A stretch of DNA of 64,000 bases. It comes from Metarhizium brunneum. Its lineage: Eukaryota; Ascomycota; Sordariomycetes; Hypocreales; Clavicipitaceae. Location: assembly GCF_013426205.1 (NCBI RefSeq), contig NC_089426.1, positions 2,914,001 through 2,978,000 on the forward strand, read 5' to 3'. Shown in pieces: positions 51,047 through 61,749 of the stretch (its first letter is position 1; every line of letters starts with the position of its first letter). The position numbers and the translations under genes were made by a program. The notes under the pieces are model-generated. The model had not been told where the DNA came from. It did no database searches and worked only from the letters and a program-made list of their open reading frames with translations.

Positions 51047-52924
51047 ATGCAACCCCCCGTGTGCGAGGCATCACTTGATCGGCCACCCGGTTCAATGGCA
51101 ATGCCAAATGTCGTACATCGCTCCGAGAAGCATGAGTGGAATTTTACGGCGCGAAATACCCTCGCAGGGACTGGTCCGAAGATGCCACCGTTGACTGAAG
51201 AGCCTGAAGATAGTCAGATCAGTCAAGAAAAGCCATTTTCTGTGCTGGGCGATGATGGGGCCAAACACCAAACAGGGATGAAACTCTTTTGGATTATTCT
51301 AGCTCTCTGTTTAAGCGTATTCCTTGAAGCGCTCGGTATATGCTCCCAACACCTACTATAAGATGCAGCTGCTCGAATTCAACTAACCGGCGGCCACAAC
51401 TCCCCAGATCTCACCATCGTTACAACTGCTATTCCAACGATAACGGATCACTTTCATAGTTTACAGGATGTAGGATGGTACGGCAGTGGTATGTCTAATC
51501 TGCGGCTTCTTCTGCGTCGCAAACCTTGTGCTGACATGATGTTCCTACGCACAGCCTACCTCCTTACCAGCGCTTCACTGCAACTCCTTTTCGGCCGAAT
51601 ATACAGCCAGTTTACCATAAAATGGGTCTACCTCTCTTCCATTGTCATCTTCGAACTAGGAAGTTTAATATGCGGCGTGGCCAACCGGAGCTCAATATTC
51701 ATCATCGGCCGCGCCATTGCCGGCGTCGGCTCCGCCGGTATATTCACAGGCTCACTTGTTATCCTGTCTCAGTCGGTACGCCTTGAACGCCGGCCGTTCT
51801 TCACTGGTATTATCGGGAGTATGTACGGCATTGCGTCTGTCGTTGGCCCGGTCCTCGGGGGCCTCTTCGCCAATAAGTTGACATGGCGTTGGTGTTTTCT
51901 TATCAACTTACCCCTGGGCGCGGTCGCCGCCCTCGTCATCATCACGCTCCTCGAGCCGACGCGGCATCCAGGCGAACAAGACACGAAAGCAAATCGCCTG
52001 AGGAAATGCGACCCTTTCGGCAGTGTCCTCTTCATTGCTGCTACAGTCTGTCTACTCCTCGCCCTACAGTGGGGAGGCACGCAGCATGACTGGAATAGCT
52101 GGCGTGTCATTGTGTTATTCTGCAGTTTCGGCATCTTGATACTCGTCTTTGTGCTTGTCCAGTATATACGGCAGGAGTGTGCTACCGTCCCGCCACGCAT
52201 CTTCCTTCAGCGGACTGTCTGGTCCTCTTCTCTCTTTGGCTTTTGCCTCGGCGGCGCGGCTCTCAGTTCCGTCTACTTCCTACCGATCTGGTTCCAGGCT
52301 GTCAAGGGTGTGAGCCCTGTCGTCTCTGGCTTCATGATGCTTCCTATACTCATAAGCTTCGCTCTTGTGTCCGTCCTCTCGGGTATTTTGGTCACAGTCG
52401 CCGGCTACTACACGCCATTCATGTTGGCTGGCACTGTATTCTGCAGCTTTGCGTACGGCCTGATGAGCACGGCTACCCCGGACACCTCCATGCTTACTTG
52501 GGTTGGTTATCAGATTCTCGCTGGCGCTGGCGCCGGCTTTGCGACGAACCAGTGTCTTATTGCTGTTCAGGTTGTCCTCGACACGGACGATATACCTACC
52601 GGTACTGCTCTCGTATTCTTCTTCCGCATACTCGGCAGTGCCATCTTTGTCTCCATCAGCGACTGTGTCTTTACAAACAATCTCAGGCAGCTCCTTTTGG
52701 TAAATGTGCCTAGCCTAGACCCGGATGTCATTCTCAAGGCGGGCGCCACCAACTTTCGGGACGTTGTCTCCCTTGCTGACCAACCGGCCGTGCTCGCGGC
52801 ATACAACGGAGCTATTAGTAAAACTTTTATTGTCTTTGCCGTTGTCTCTGCTGTAGGTATATTGGGTGCACTGAGTGCGGAGTGGAAGAGTGTCAGAGCA
52901 AGCAACGCGTCATCAAAATTATGA
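51047..52924 (+). CDS. MFS efflux transporter, DHA2 (14-TMS) family, TRI12/AflT-like
   Basis: Exons 51047-51335, 51408-51488 and 51555-52924 total 1740 nt (579 aa). Intron 1 ends CCCCAG and joins FLEAL-D to LTIVTTAIPTITDHF; intron 2 joins VGWYGS to AYLLTSASLQLL, both in phase. Recognisable family features: TM1 LFWIILALCLSVFLEAL; the LTIVTTAIPTI drug-antiporter signature; RAIAGVGSAGIFTG (motif A/B area); motif C-like GIASVVGPVLGGLF; WRWCFLINLPLGAV, characteristic of the 14-segment DHA2 group. The C terminus is cytosolic. Proton-driven export of a small toxic or secondary metabolite from the plasma membrane is the usual role; the substrate is unknown. Upstream in-frame ATG at 50957 and downstream at 51095 and 51101 are alternative starts. 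It is the only clearly intact gene in a decayed stretch, which may mean recent arrival or selection to keep it. Confidence 0.9.
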
Positions 52925-53079
52925 TGTCCGCTATATATGTAATTGAGGTTCAATAGTTGTCATAATTCGATAAAGTACATTTCATTCTACGAAATACTGT
53001 CCGCTATACATGTCGTCAAGGAGTATTTTGTGCTTTCCATATGGGCTATTTCATGATCCAAAGTAACCATCAACTTAAA

Positions 53080-54762
53080 CTATGACCGGGAGCGAGTCTG
53101 CCACAGCAAAACAGCAAGAACAAGAATAGAAAACAGCAGAGGAAAAGTATACACAAGACCCCACCACTTATAAGGTCCAATTCGTAGTCCTTCCAACATA
53201 TACTCGCCCATCGACACGACCTTCTCACCATCGTTCCCTTGCCCGGAAGCCCAGTACATCCCTATTCCAATGGCCACGGTAACCCACAATCCTGCCTCCA
53301 ACTTGCTAACTCTAGATACTGTATCATTCCAATTAACCGTTGTAGCAAGAAGCGTGTCGAGGTGTCCGTCGAGATGGCTTCGCTCCCGAAGGAGTTGCCA
53401 GGGAGCGGAAGCACCAACCGCCAGAGCGGTGGATGTCGACATCCAATCAAGCGACATGTTGCCTTGGCATGGTAAGTCATTGAACCTGTCCCTAGTGACC
53501 GCAAACTGGAAATTGTAGTTGATCTTATCGAGATATTTCCGCGAGTAGCGAGCTAACTTGAGTCGGCGTATCGCGATAGAGGGCCGGAGGTCGATGGAAC
53601 ACGTCAAAGCGAAGGTGTCATTCTGTGTCTGGCCTGCGAAGCCTGCAAAGTCACTAAACTCAGTGGCATGTGTTCCTATGGATCCAAAAACAATCGTTGA
53701 AGTCCCTCTTGGTCGTTGGCACAAATACCAGCAACTGTAGCACCTTGACTAGACGGGTCAACACTATAGAACATGGTACTCGCCACGCATCCGTTGGACG
53801 AGACGGTCAGGTTTCTTCCGGAAAGGAGGAGACTACCTGTTTTGAAACAGGAAACAGGCTTGGTTTCCAGTATCGGGAGGCAGATCGACACAGACTCCAA
53901 CTCGGACCAGAATCCTACCGGCTCACCCAAAGTATGAAGCCCGAAAGCACCAACAAAGGCTTCGTACAGCACCTCGAACGGCACGCCCATGGCGGACTTG
54001 TTGACTGGTACACCTCCCATGCTGTATGCTAGATCAGGATCATCCAGCGTGAAGGCAATGCTTTGGGCCAGGAACGGGAGTACACGCTGCAATTCACATG
54101 AACCCGTGGCGTTGACACCGAGTAACTTTTCCAGATGACAACTTCCACACCAACCCATCCACAGAACCTGCTCCGCCATCAGTGAAGCACCGGTCGACGG
54201 CGTAGTCATCTAGTTGTATGACGTGTTCAGGGAAGAAGTATGTAAGGCCGGGATACTTGAATGGAAACAAGGATGGCGTGACGGCCAGTATAATGCCTGC
54301 CGATATCAAGCTCACAATGAGAAAAGTACCAGAAATGTACCAATACCTCAACATGTTGCGTAGAGAGGATAGACCAACAACGGTAGTGGCTTGCCGTAAC
54401 ATGGGCTTACTCGACTCTCGGGCTTGTACTTTTTTCAAGTATACCATCCTTAGTGTGGTGGCAGCAGGCATAGAGACGAGTACTGAGGCAATTCCAACGC
54501 CTAATGAATATAAGAATTGGCATTTAGCCTCGAGAACCCCGTATCCGGGCTTGCGTATGGAAATCGGGATGCATCTTGCCACGACAAGAAATATAAAAAC
54601 CGCCAACTGAAGAAGCAGAACCAGGATTGCGTTGCGTCGAAAGTTCTGTGGAAGCTTGATTTCTATTGTCTCTGGTGCTTCTTCAGTCTGACTTTCAGCC
54701 TCGGTTTCCTCATCGCTTGTTGCTTCCTCGTTACGATCTTCCGGATACACCATGATTTCCAA
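53080..54762 (-). pseudogene. multi-membrane-segment protein broken by two frameshifts
   Basis: Three minus-strand frames follow each other closely. 54762 to about 54135 has an acidic N terminus and hydrophobic helices (FRRNAILVLLLQLAVFIFLV, FLYSLGVGIASVLVSMPAAT, ISGTFLIVSLISAGIILAVT). About 54130-53690 continues LLGVNATGSCELQRVLPFLA, with AYSMGGVPVNKSAMGVPFEV. About 53715-53080 has TIVFGSIGTHATEFSDFAG and a final membrane helix WGLVYTFPLLFSILVLAVLL. At the first junction (WKLSSGK/LLGVNATG, near 54128) and the second (DQEG/TSTIVFGS, near 53700) the only GT-AG pairs give introns below 40 bp or wrong phase, so single-base indels are the likely cause. Composition suggests a plasma-membrane protein with a large Cys/Asn-glycosylated outer domain. 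I do not recognise the family. Both indels could be assembly errors near short homopolymers (AAAAG, GAGGGA). Confidence 0.6.
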
Positions 54763-56154
54763 AGTCGGCTACAAGGTGCAGATTTTATGCGGCAAAGTCG
54801 GAATAGATGAACCTGAACGAAGGTTTATGATGAGAAAGAGGGCAAGGTAGCAACCTGAAGTGAATAAATGTTGGCAAACTTTACGGCTCAGGGCTACCTT
54901 GGTTGGAAACCCCGTAGAAATGTGTAGTTTCCGCGGTTGATGCGCCCGTTATATAACATATGATTGAGGACAACATGGCTGTTTTTATGACTTCGCTACA
55001 ATTCTCTTGAGAGACGCACCTTGCACTGCTACTGGTGCGAGATGTCTCACATCCAGGCGCTTAGGTGCATCCGACAAACTCCATTCAACTGCTACTCGCG
55101 ACCCGCGGAATAGAACGAGGCTGAGCCTGGTTTGAGCTTTGAGAGCTGTCATAATTCCTCATGAAAAATGATAGGTCCGTAGATGCCATTGGTGTCTAAG
55201 ATGCATACCTCGCTCGGTGAGCCCTCGTACTACCCACCATCTTGGTAGCTCGTGAAGCAACTTCAAGGCCTAGAACTCAAGTCCAAAGGCTGGAGGGCTG
55301 TTGTTTATTTTGAATTAGAAATTTCAAGGTAGTTCCTGAAACATCATATTTCGTTAGATGTTTAAATTTCCGAGCCAAGGTTGGCTTTGTTGGAGTGGAA
55401 AGCACAGTTATACAGATGTAAGACGGAATAGTTATACCTAGTTATACGGAGTGCCAAATCCTCATATCCGAACCGCCGACCCGTAGCGACTAATGTTGTA
55501 CGACCCCCGCTGTCAAACAGGAAGAACCAACTCGACTCAACCCGGGTCGGGCCGTCGTCTCACGTCATCCTAGCCCTTGCCAATGCAGGTTTCACGATTA
55601 AGACATACAGTATATATTAAAGGGTTCCAACGGCCTCAACCCAACCAGGCAGAAGGCTGGTCAAACACCAGGATTGCATTCATTGACAATCCCGGAGACC
55701 TCAGTTCCGTAGCTAGATAGATTCGACCACGGACGAATTCATTCAACCATTCCATTCGGTTTATATATACAACTCATAATATAGCACTTGGACTTTGCCA
55801 GTTTAGGGAAACTTGTCCCGTCCTATGATGCCCTGTCTCAGGGGCAAGGGCAATGTCACGGCTTCAGTCTTCGGTAGTCGGTGTTACCAAAGGCTTGCAG
55901 AATGTGTGTGTAATTTCTCCTTTAGATAGAAATTTTCATTTGCAGCCAACGCGAGCCTGCAAGGCAGAAATCGGTGTTGCCCGAATGTTTGACACGTCAG
56001 GCCTAGCCGTGCCGCGGCGTATGCGCCTTGTTGTTGGCATGGAAGCAAGCATTGTGCGTGAGCTTCTCGGAGTAGGTATAATTACTAGTTTATATTAGTT
56101 CACCTGTTAGCAATAGGCAGAAATTAAAATCTGTATTAATAATTCTAGTTCTTG

Positions 56155-56185
56155 GCTATTATTGGCCAGGCGTGCCAATAATAGC
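56155..56185. repeat. perfect 12-bp hairpin
   Basis: GCTATTATTGGC, a 7-nt loop CAGGCGT, then its exact reverse complement GCCAATAATAGC. It lies in intergenic DNA with no nearby gene end, so a terminator role is not obvious; it could be the tip of a degenerate inverted-repeat element. Confidence 0.8.
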
Positions 56186-57184
56186 AGCGCCATGGCATTT
56201 CTCCATCATCATGGAGTCTGTCACGGCGGAAACCCCAGTTCCTTAAACGGAAGACTAGCCCCAACTGACTGAGGAGCACATGATGGCAGATCTCATTTTG
56301 TCCAAAAGTTCTTATTCCCCACGGCCCTTCGCATATCGAGATCCCAATCGGTACTATTGTGAGCTATCTCGGTCCGACACTCCGACACTGGCGGGCAAGG
56401 TTTAATTTCGAGGAATATGGAATACGGCTACTGCGAGCCGGAACAAGTACATGAAACAACAGAACCAGGCGCAGTGGTTTGAGGACAAACACATCTTTCC
56501 ACCGTCGATTCACTTCCAGCAGGGCAGAAGGATTGTTGAGAGTCCAAACCCCGACATCAACTGAATGCGATTACGATTATCGGGCTATTAATAGCTTCAT
56601 TATATATTTCCAACACACAACTCAGACTCTATCACATCCAAGCTTCTTTGAACAAAAGCCAGGGTACTCCCTCAGTGTTTTGCCCATGAAGCCCCATGGC
56701 GGTTCACAGCCATTGCCGCCAGCCTTCTCGTTCTCCGTGTTGAGCAGGTAGAACCAGCCTATAATTTTATGAGAGTGAATACTAAGCATTTCGCCATAAA
56801 AGGAGACGTACCGTTGCGGCACCAGCAGTAGGCCGGGATACAGCATGGCTCATATGCCCTAGGCGCGTGTCAGCTTTCTGCTACAGGTATGGATATAAAG
56901 GGGACTCAGACGGCCATGGGTAGCAGCCGCTCGCAGTTGACGCCTGAGCCACGGGGATGAGACGCCCTGTATCCTTCTCCGGAGGCGTGGGCTTGGCCGA
57001 GGCCACGGCCGCAAGAGCGCCGAGAGAGGAAAGGATATGGCGGCTCTTCATTCTTCTTGAGATGTATCGTAAGCTTGTGCCAAGTGAGATTGATCCGGGG
57101 ATGAAGAGAATAAAGAATGAAAAATGGTTTCTAGCATTGCGTGGACAGGGGAATCCCTAAATACCTATTCCTAGTATAAAACGC

Positions 57185-57213
57185 GTTGTTGACTCGAGGT
57201 AGCTGTCAACAAC
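57185..57213. repeat. perfect 9-bp inverted repeat
   Basis: GTTGTTGAC and GTCAACAAC, separated by 11 nt. Intergenic; significance unclear. Confidence 0.7.
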
Positions 57214-58729
57214 ATCTATTTCCCATTACAGTAATTGACACGGGCCTCTTGTCCACCTGGCGCATGGAGCTTGTCATAGCTCCCTCTGTGCTTCTAGTTT
57301 CACGATACCTTCTGCTCTTTGTCTTGGAAGGAAAACAATAGGGGCCGTGATCCGGGGCAGGGTCTTATAGTCGGTCCAAGCTCGACTATAGTTTGAGGGC
57401 TCCATGTCAGAGAAACGACTAGTAGTTGGCGAATGAAAGGGATGGAGTCTTCTAGGCCTTTGCGATTATTGCCCACGGGCATGGCCAGCTATCTCTGTCA
57501 CGTTTGAGATGCCTACTTGGGCCTTGCAAATTGATCTCACTGAACAATATGATAGCACGACATTACGCAACACGACACCAGAGAGGTTTCATGCCGCTAG
57601 GATCCCTGAAAAATTGGGTGGCTGAGTCTTTCCAGGTCGTTTGCTTCCATCATGATTCCTTAATCCCATTGTCAAGACTAGACGGATCTCGAGTTATGCA
57701 CAGTGAGCCGACCATACTCTCGGTCTCCCATGTAAGAAACAGAAGTAGTTCTAGACTGGATAGGCGTGGTGAAAAGTATCATATCTCTAAATAGTCAATG
57801 GTGATGCGAGAATACAGGTTCACGTAGGCCTGAATGCTGCTTCTCGCCAACGAAGTTGCCGATTTTTTCCAGGGCTTGGCGAGATACCTAGGTGGCTCGT
57901 GTATACTAGCACAGGGTTAGATCCGTGAACACTGCAACGGAGATGCCAAGTACTCATAGGCGAGGGCAGATTCCAGCCATGCACAAAACCAACATGGAAT
58001 TAGCTTGGGCAGCGTATCCAAGTTGAGACGGTCATTCGTTGGCGTGCTTGTAGTGCCTCGGCGCCCAGGCATCAGAAGGGACTGGCTAGGGACCTAGGGT
58101 ACTCCGTTGGAGCGTAGCGACTTGCAGACGACGGACAATGCAATTGATTGATTGCCGGCAACCGTGTCAAAGCTGGCTCATGGAATGCCGGCGCCTTGGT
58201 GCATGAAACATTGAATGTGGTGAGTCCCGGCGATTCGGAAACAAGATCGAGTGCATTTGGTGACTGGTTAACTGTCTGGTCGGCTAGTCAAGTCTGGACC
58301 GGTGCTTGTGGAGTCGGCGACAACCAATGTTAACTCCGGCTGGCCGTGATGCACAACCAACGCTGAGCCCCGCCACTGAGTAATGCTCAAGGCCAGCATC
58401 TGCGTATTCCGTGGATGGCGTCACTGCTACTCCGTACACCGACCTCTACCCTTCAATCGCATTCCATCAGCATCAGCAGTGGTGCCGTCTTTGCGCGCTT
58501 GCCATCCATCATATCCAATCTAGCCAATATTGAGAATATACCTGTACATATACCCGTTTACTTGCTGCTGCTTCAATATCGTAAACCATCCTTGTATCCT
58601 CGGATCTAGGAGTTCTGGAGCCCTGCGAGAGGGACCTCACTCGCCTTTCACAACCCGTTGAATAATCTATCCAATACCTGCACCGGCTGCTGAAGCCATC
58701 TTCCGCTTTTTCGGCAACCGAATTTGTCC

Positions 58730-60984
58730 ATGGATCTGAATGATCCTGATCGGAACTCAGATTCCTCAGATCCGTCTCAGCAACCTGATCCAGACGAGGG
58801 CAGTGCTGGGGATACAGCCAGCTGGTACTATGATTTAGACGATACGGCAGATGATGACGATCCGGACTACAGAGATGAACCCGACGAGGACGATGACGAA
58901 GATGACGATTTTCAAGGTACGTGTGGAAAATGAGCAACGTGACATCCGTTCTCTCTAATATTCTGCGGGTTCTCCGGGAAGTTTGGTTACTAATGCATCG
59001 CTTTTCGCAGATGCATTGACTCATGAGGTAGAGCTTGAATTTATTATTGGAGGAGGCGGCGATGACGATGGAGAGGAAGATGAGGACGGGCATGATGAAG
59101 ATGAGGATAACGACGACGACGACGACGACGACGCGAATGATGCGGTTCGACACATCATGTCTCTCTTTAGAGGTGCGCTCCGCTGCTTGCACTCGGTCAA
59201 CGTATTTGTGCACTAACATCACCTTAGAAGGCGGAGGATCGGGATTGCTCACGAGAACTCAACTCATGGCCCTCTTGCGGAATCGTGACCTCACCAATGT
59301 CCTCTTCAGTGACAACGCCGAGGACGAAGGCATCCTAAGTCACTGGGGGATCCGTAGACGCCGTCAGCCCAAGGATCCTAATCGGTTTCCAAAAGTACCC
59401 AGTGAAGAAGGACTCCAGCTCATGCGTGCTGGTGCTTTTGGTACAAACGACTACGAGCTCCGCATGCGAAAGCACATTGCTAGGCGCATGTTGGAGAGAG
59501 AGCTTGGCGTCGGGGACGACGAAGAAAGACGACGAAATGGCGACTTGATAACTCAGGTACGTTTTTTTGTTAATTCGGCCATCTCCATAACCCCAATGCA
59601 TCGTCGCTCACGTTGTCGATAGGCAATGATACCGGGAACGAGGACCGAACAGATCATTCACTACGACGACCCAGTCTACTCTGGGCAGTTCTCCGATGAT
59701 GGCAACTTCTTCTATTCATGCTGCCAGGACTTCAAGGTTCGCATGTATGACACATCCAACCCATACAACTGGAAACATTACAAGACAGTTTCGTATCCCT
59801 GGGGCCAATGGACTTTGACCGACGCATCGCTCAGCCCAGACAACCGCTGGCTGGCATACACATCCATCCAGAGCATGGTGTCAATCGCCCCAACCGACCC
59901 GAATGACACTGGAGACCCCTATACTCTGGAATTGGACGATGGCCGCGGCAGACCGACCCAATGGGGTTGGAGAAACCGCGGAGGGTTCGGTATTTGGTCT
60001 ATTCGGTTTTCAGGCGACGGACGAGAGCTCGTCGCGGGCACGAGCTCGAACTCGCTTGTGGTATATGACATCGAGTCGCGTCAAGTCCTACATCATGTCG
60101 ACGGACACGATGACCATGTAAATGCTGTCTGCTTTGCAGACAAGTCTTCACCACACGTTCTATACTCTGGCTCTGACGACGCCACGATAAAGGTGTGGGA
60201 TCGGAGAAGTATGGGAGACGGGCGAGAAGCCGGCGCGTTTGTCGGTCACATCGAGGGCTTGACGTACATTGATAGTAAAGGCGACGGACGATATATTCTG
60301 AGCAACGGAAAGGATCAGAGCATGAAACTGTGGGATCTGCGAATGGTCATGTCTACCAACCGGTTTCGGGAAACCGAACCGGCCCAGTACAGCAACACTA
60401 GTGGTTTCGATTATCGCAGAGAATTATACGATGACGAGGATTGGGACGTACATCCTCACGACAACTCTGTCGTGACTTTCAGGGGCCACAAGGTCTTGCG
60501 AACTTTGATTAGATGCCACTTCTCGCCGCCTTCTGCGACCAACTCTCGATATGTGTACTCGGGTAGCGCCGATGGGAAAGCCTACATTTGGAACATGGAC
60601 GCGACTCTGGCGGGCAAGATCGATGTCAAGAAGGCGACAATGGGGACGCGCCGCGTGGACCGCCATACACGACTGTATTTCGAGGAACCTACTGGTTGGG
60701 GCACGTGTGTGCGTGATGCAAGTTGGCATCCGAGTGCTCCTGTCATGGTCGGTAAGTGGCTCTTGCTTCTCCGAAGCTAGGCTTAAAATTTTAAACTCGT
60801 GAGGGACAATGCTAACTGGAGCATCAAAGCGTCGGCCTGGAATGGGTACAGCATGGCTCGGGGTACGTGCACTTTGCATGCATTTAATGAGTCTTCTGAT
60901 GACGAGGGAGAGCCTGAGATGCGCCGGAGCGTGGACGCCATGTTGAGGCCTAATCCAGATGTATACCAAATGTCAAACTACTAA
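58730..60984 (+). CDS. WD40-repeat protein, DCAF11/WDR23-like
   Basis: Exons 58730-58916, 59011-59172, 59228-59556, 59623-60751 and 60830-60984 sum to 1962 nt (653 aa), all in phase. The first 115 residues hold long Asp/Glu runs (DDDDPDYRDEPDEDDDEDDD, then a pure Asp run). A basic block follows (GIRRRRQPKDPNRFPKVP) with a helical RMRKHIARRMLERELG. From about residue 240 come seven WD-type blades, with clear WD/GH pairs: PVYSGQFSDDGNFFYSCCQD, VDGHDDHVNAVCF...SGSDDATIKVWD, FVGHIEGLTYI...KDQSMKLWDLR, YVYSGSADGKAYIWNMD, VRDASWHPSAPVMV and the last strand SAWNGYSMARGTCTLHAFNE. DCAF11/WDR23 is a substrate receptor of CUL4-DDB1 ubiquitin ligases (Nrf2/SKN-1 turnover in animals); that role is inferred. 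The ATG at 58730 is the first in frame after the leader. Confidence 0.9.
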
Positions 60985-61749
60985 ATGGGTATAATGAGTG
61001 CACATACATACTATTTCACCAGTAAATATAGCTAGGCATTTGGTGTTGGAGGCTTTGATTATCTTGCCGAGGATCTGATACGAGACCAACAATGGATCAA
61101 AGGTCGTTCAGGTATGACGGAGAAGTCAAGTGATCCTGCCCAAAGGCCCTTTATAGTATCCCGAGATTCGTCCCAGGAGCCTGTCTGTCTGCCATCTCTC
61201 ACATTAACAGCGGGACAGTGCTTCCTAGGATCGTTGATGCAATTCGTCGCATCTCTGTATGGGGAAGGGGGGCAGTCGTCATCACCAAGTCTCAATCTCG
61301 TAAGCAAACGTCACCGAAGAAACCCCAAGTCACCTATCTAGTTCCTTGAATCTGTCTGTTGTGCAATCTCATTCGTCACACATGCACAAGCACCTGCCAC
61401 GTAGATGGCTTATTGCGTCAAATGGTGGCTGAGACAGCTCGAGCCTCAGTACACCGCCATTCGTCAGCGTGTGTGCTAAGCCCTCTGGGGGTCGCGGCCA
61501 GATTCGCCTGCCATTGACTGTTGCTTTTGCAATTCAACAATAGGCAACAAAGGATTTCAATGCCCAAGACAAACCGACCGTTGACGTGTGATGGGTCCGT
61601 GATGAGGTCGCGTCCTGTCGCACAGTGATGCCCGTGTGATGCCCGTGATGATGCATTGATGCCCGTGTATAAAGCAACACTGAATCCATGGCGAAGACAA
61701 CCCTGGGAAAAAAGACACACGCTAGCAGATCCAAGCAGAAAGATTCAAG
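60985..61749. other. spacer and promoter of the beta-lactamase-fold gene
   Basis: No gene is supported. The last 130 bp contain the 11-mer repeats and TATA box listed separately. Confidence 0.5.
61626..61673 (+). promoter_or_regulatory. triplicated 11-mer next to a TATA box
   Basis: TGATGCCCGTG occurs at 61626-61636, 61637-61647 and 61657-61667, immediately followed by TATAAA at 61668-61673, about 77 bp before the start codon at 61750. The position suggests a core promoter with repeated activator sites; the binding factor is unknown. Confidence 0.6.

Larger units (their letters stand above)
54763..58729. other. 4-kb spacer separating the accessory block from conserved genes
   Basis: No gene is supported. 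Small plus-strand open frames (55853-56098, 56957-57160, 57504-57794) have no domain. Two perfect hairpins are present: 12-bp stem with 7-nt loop at 56155-56185 and 9-bp stem at 57185-57213. The last few hundred bases before 58730 are the leader of the WD40 gene. Confidence 0.45.
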
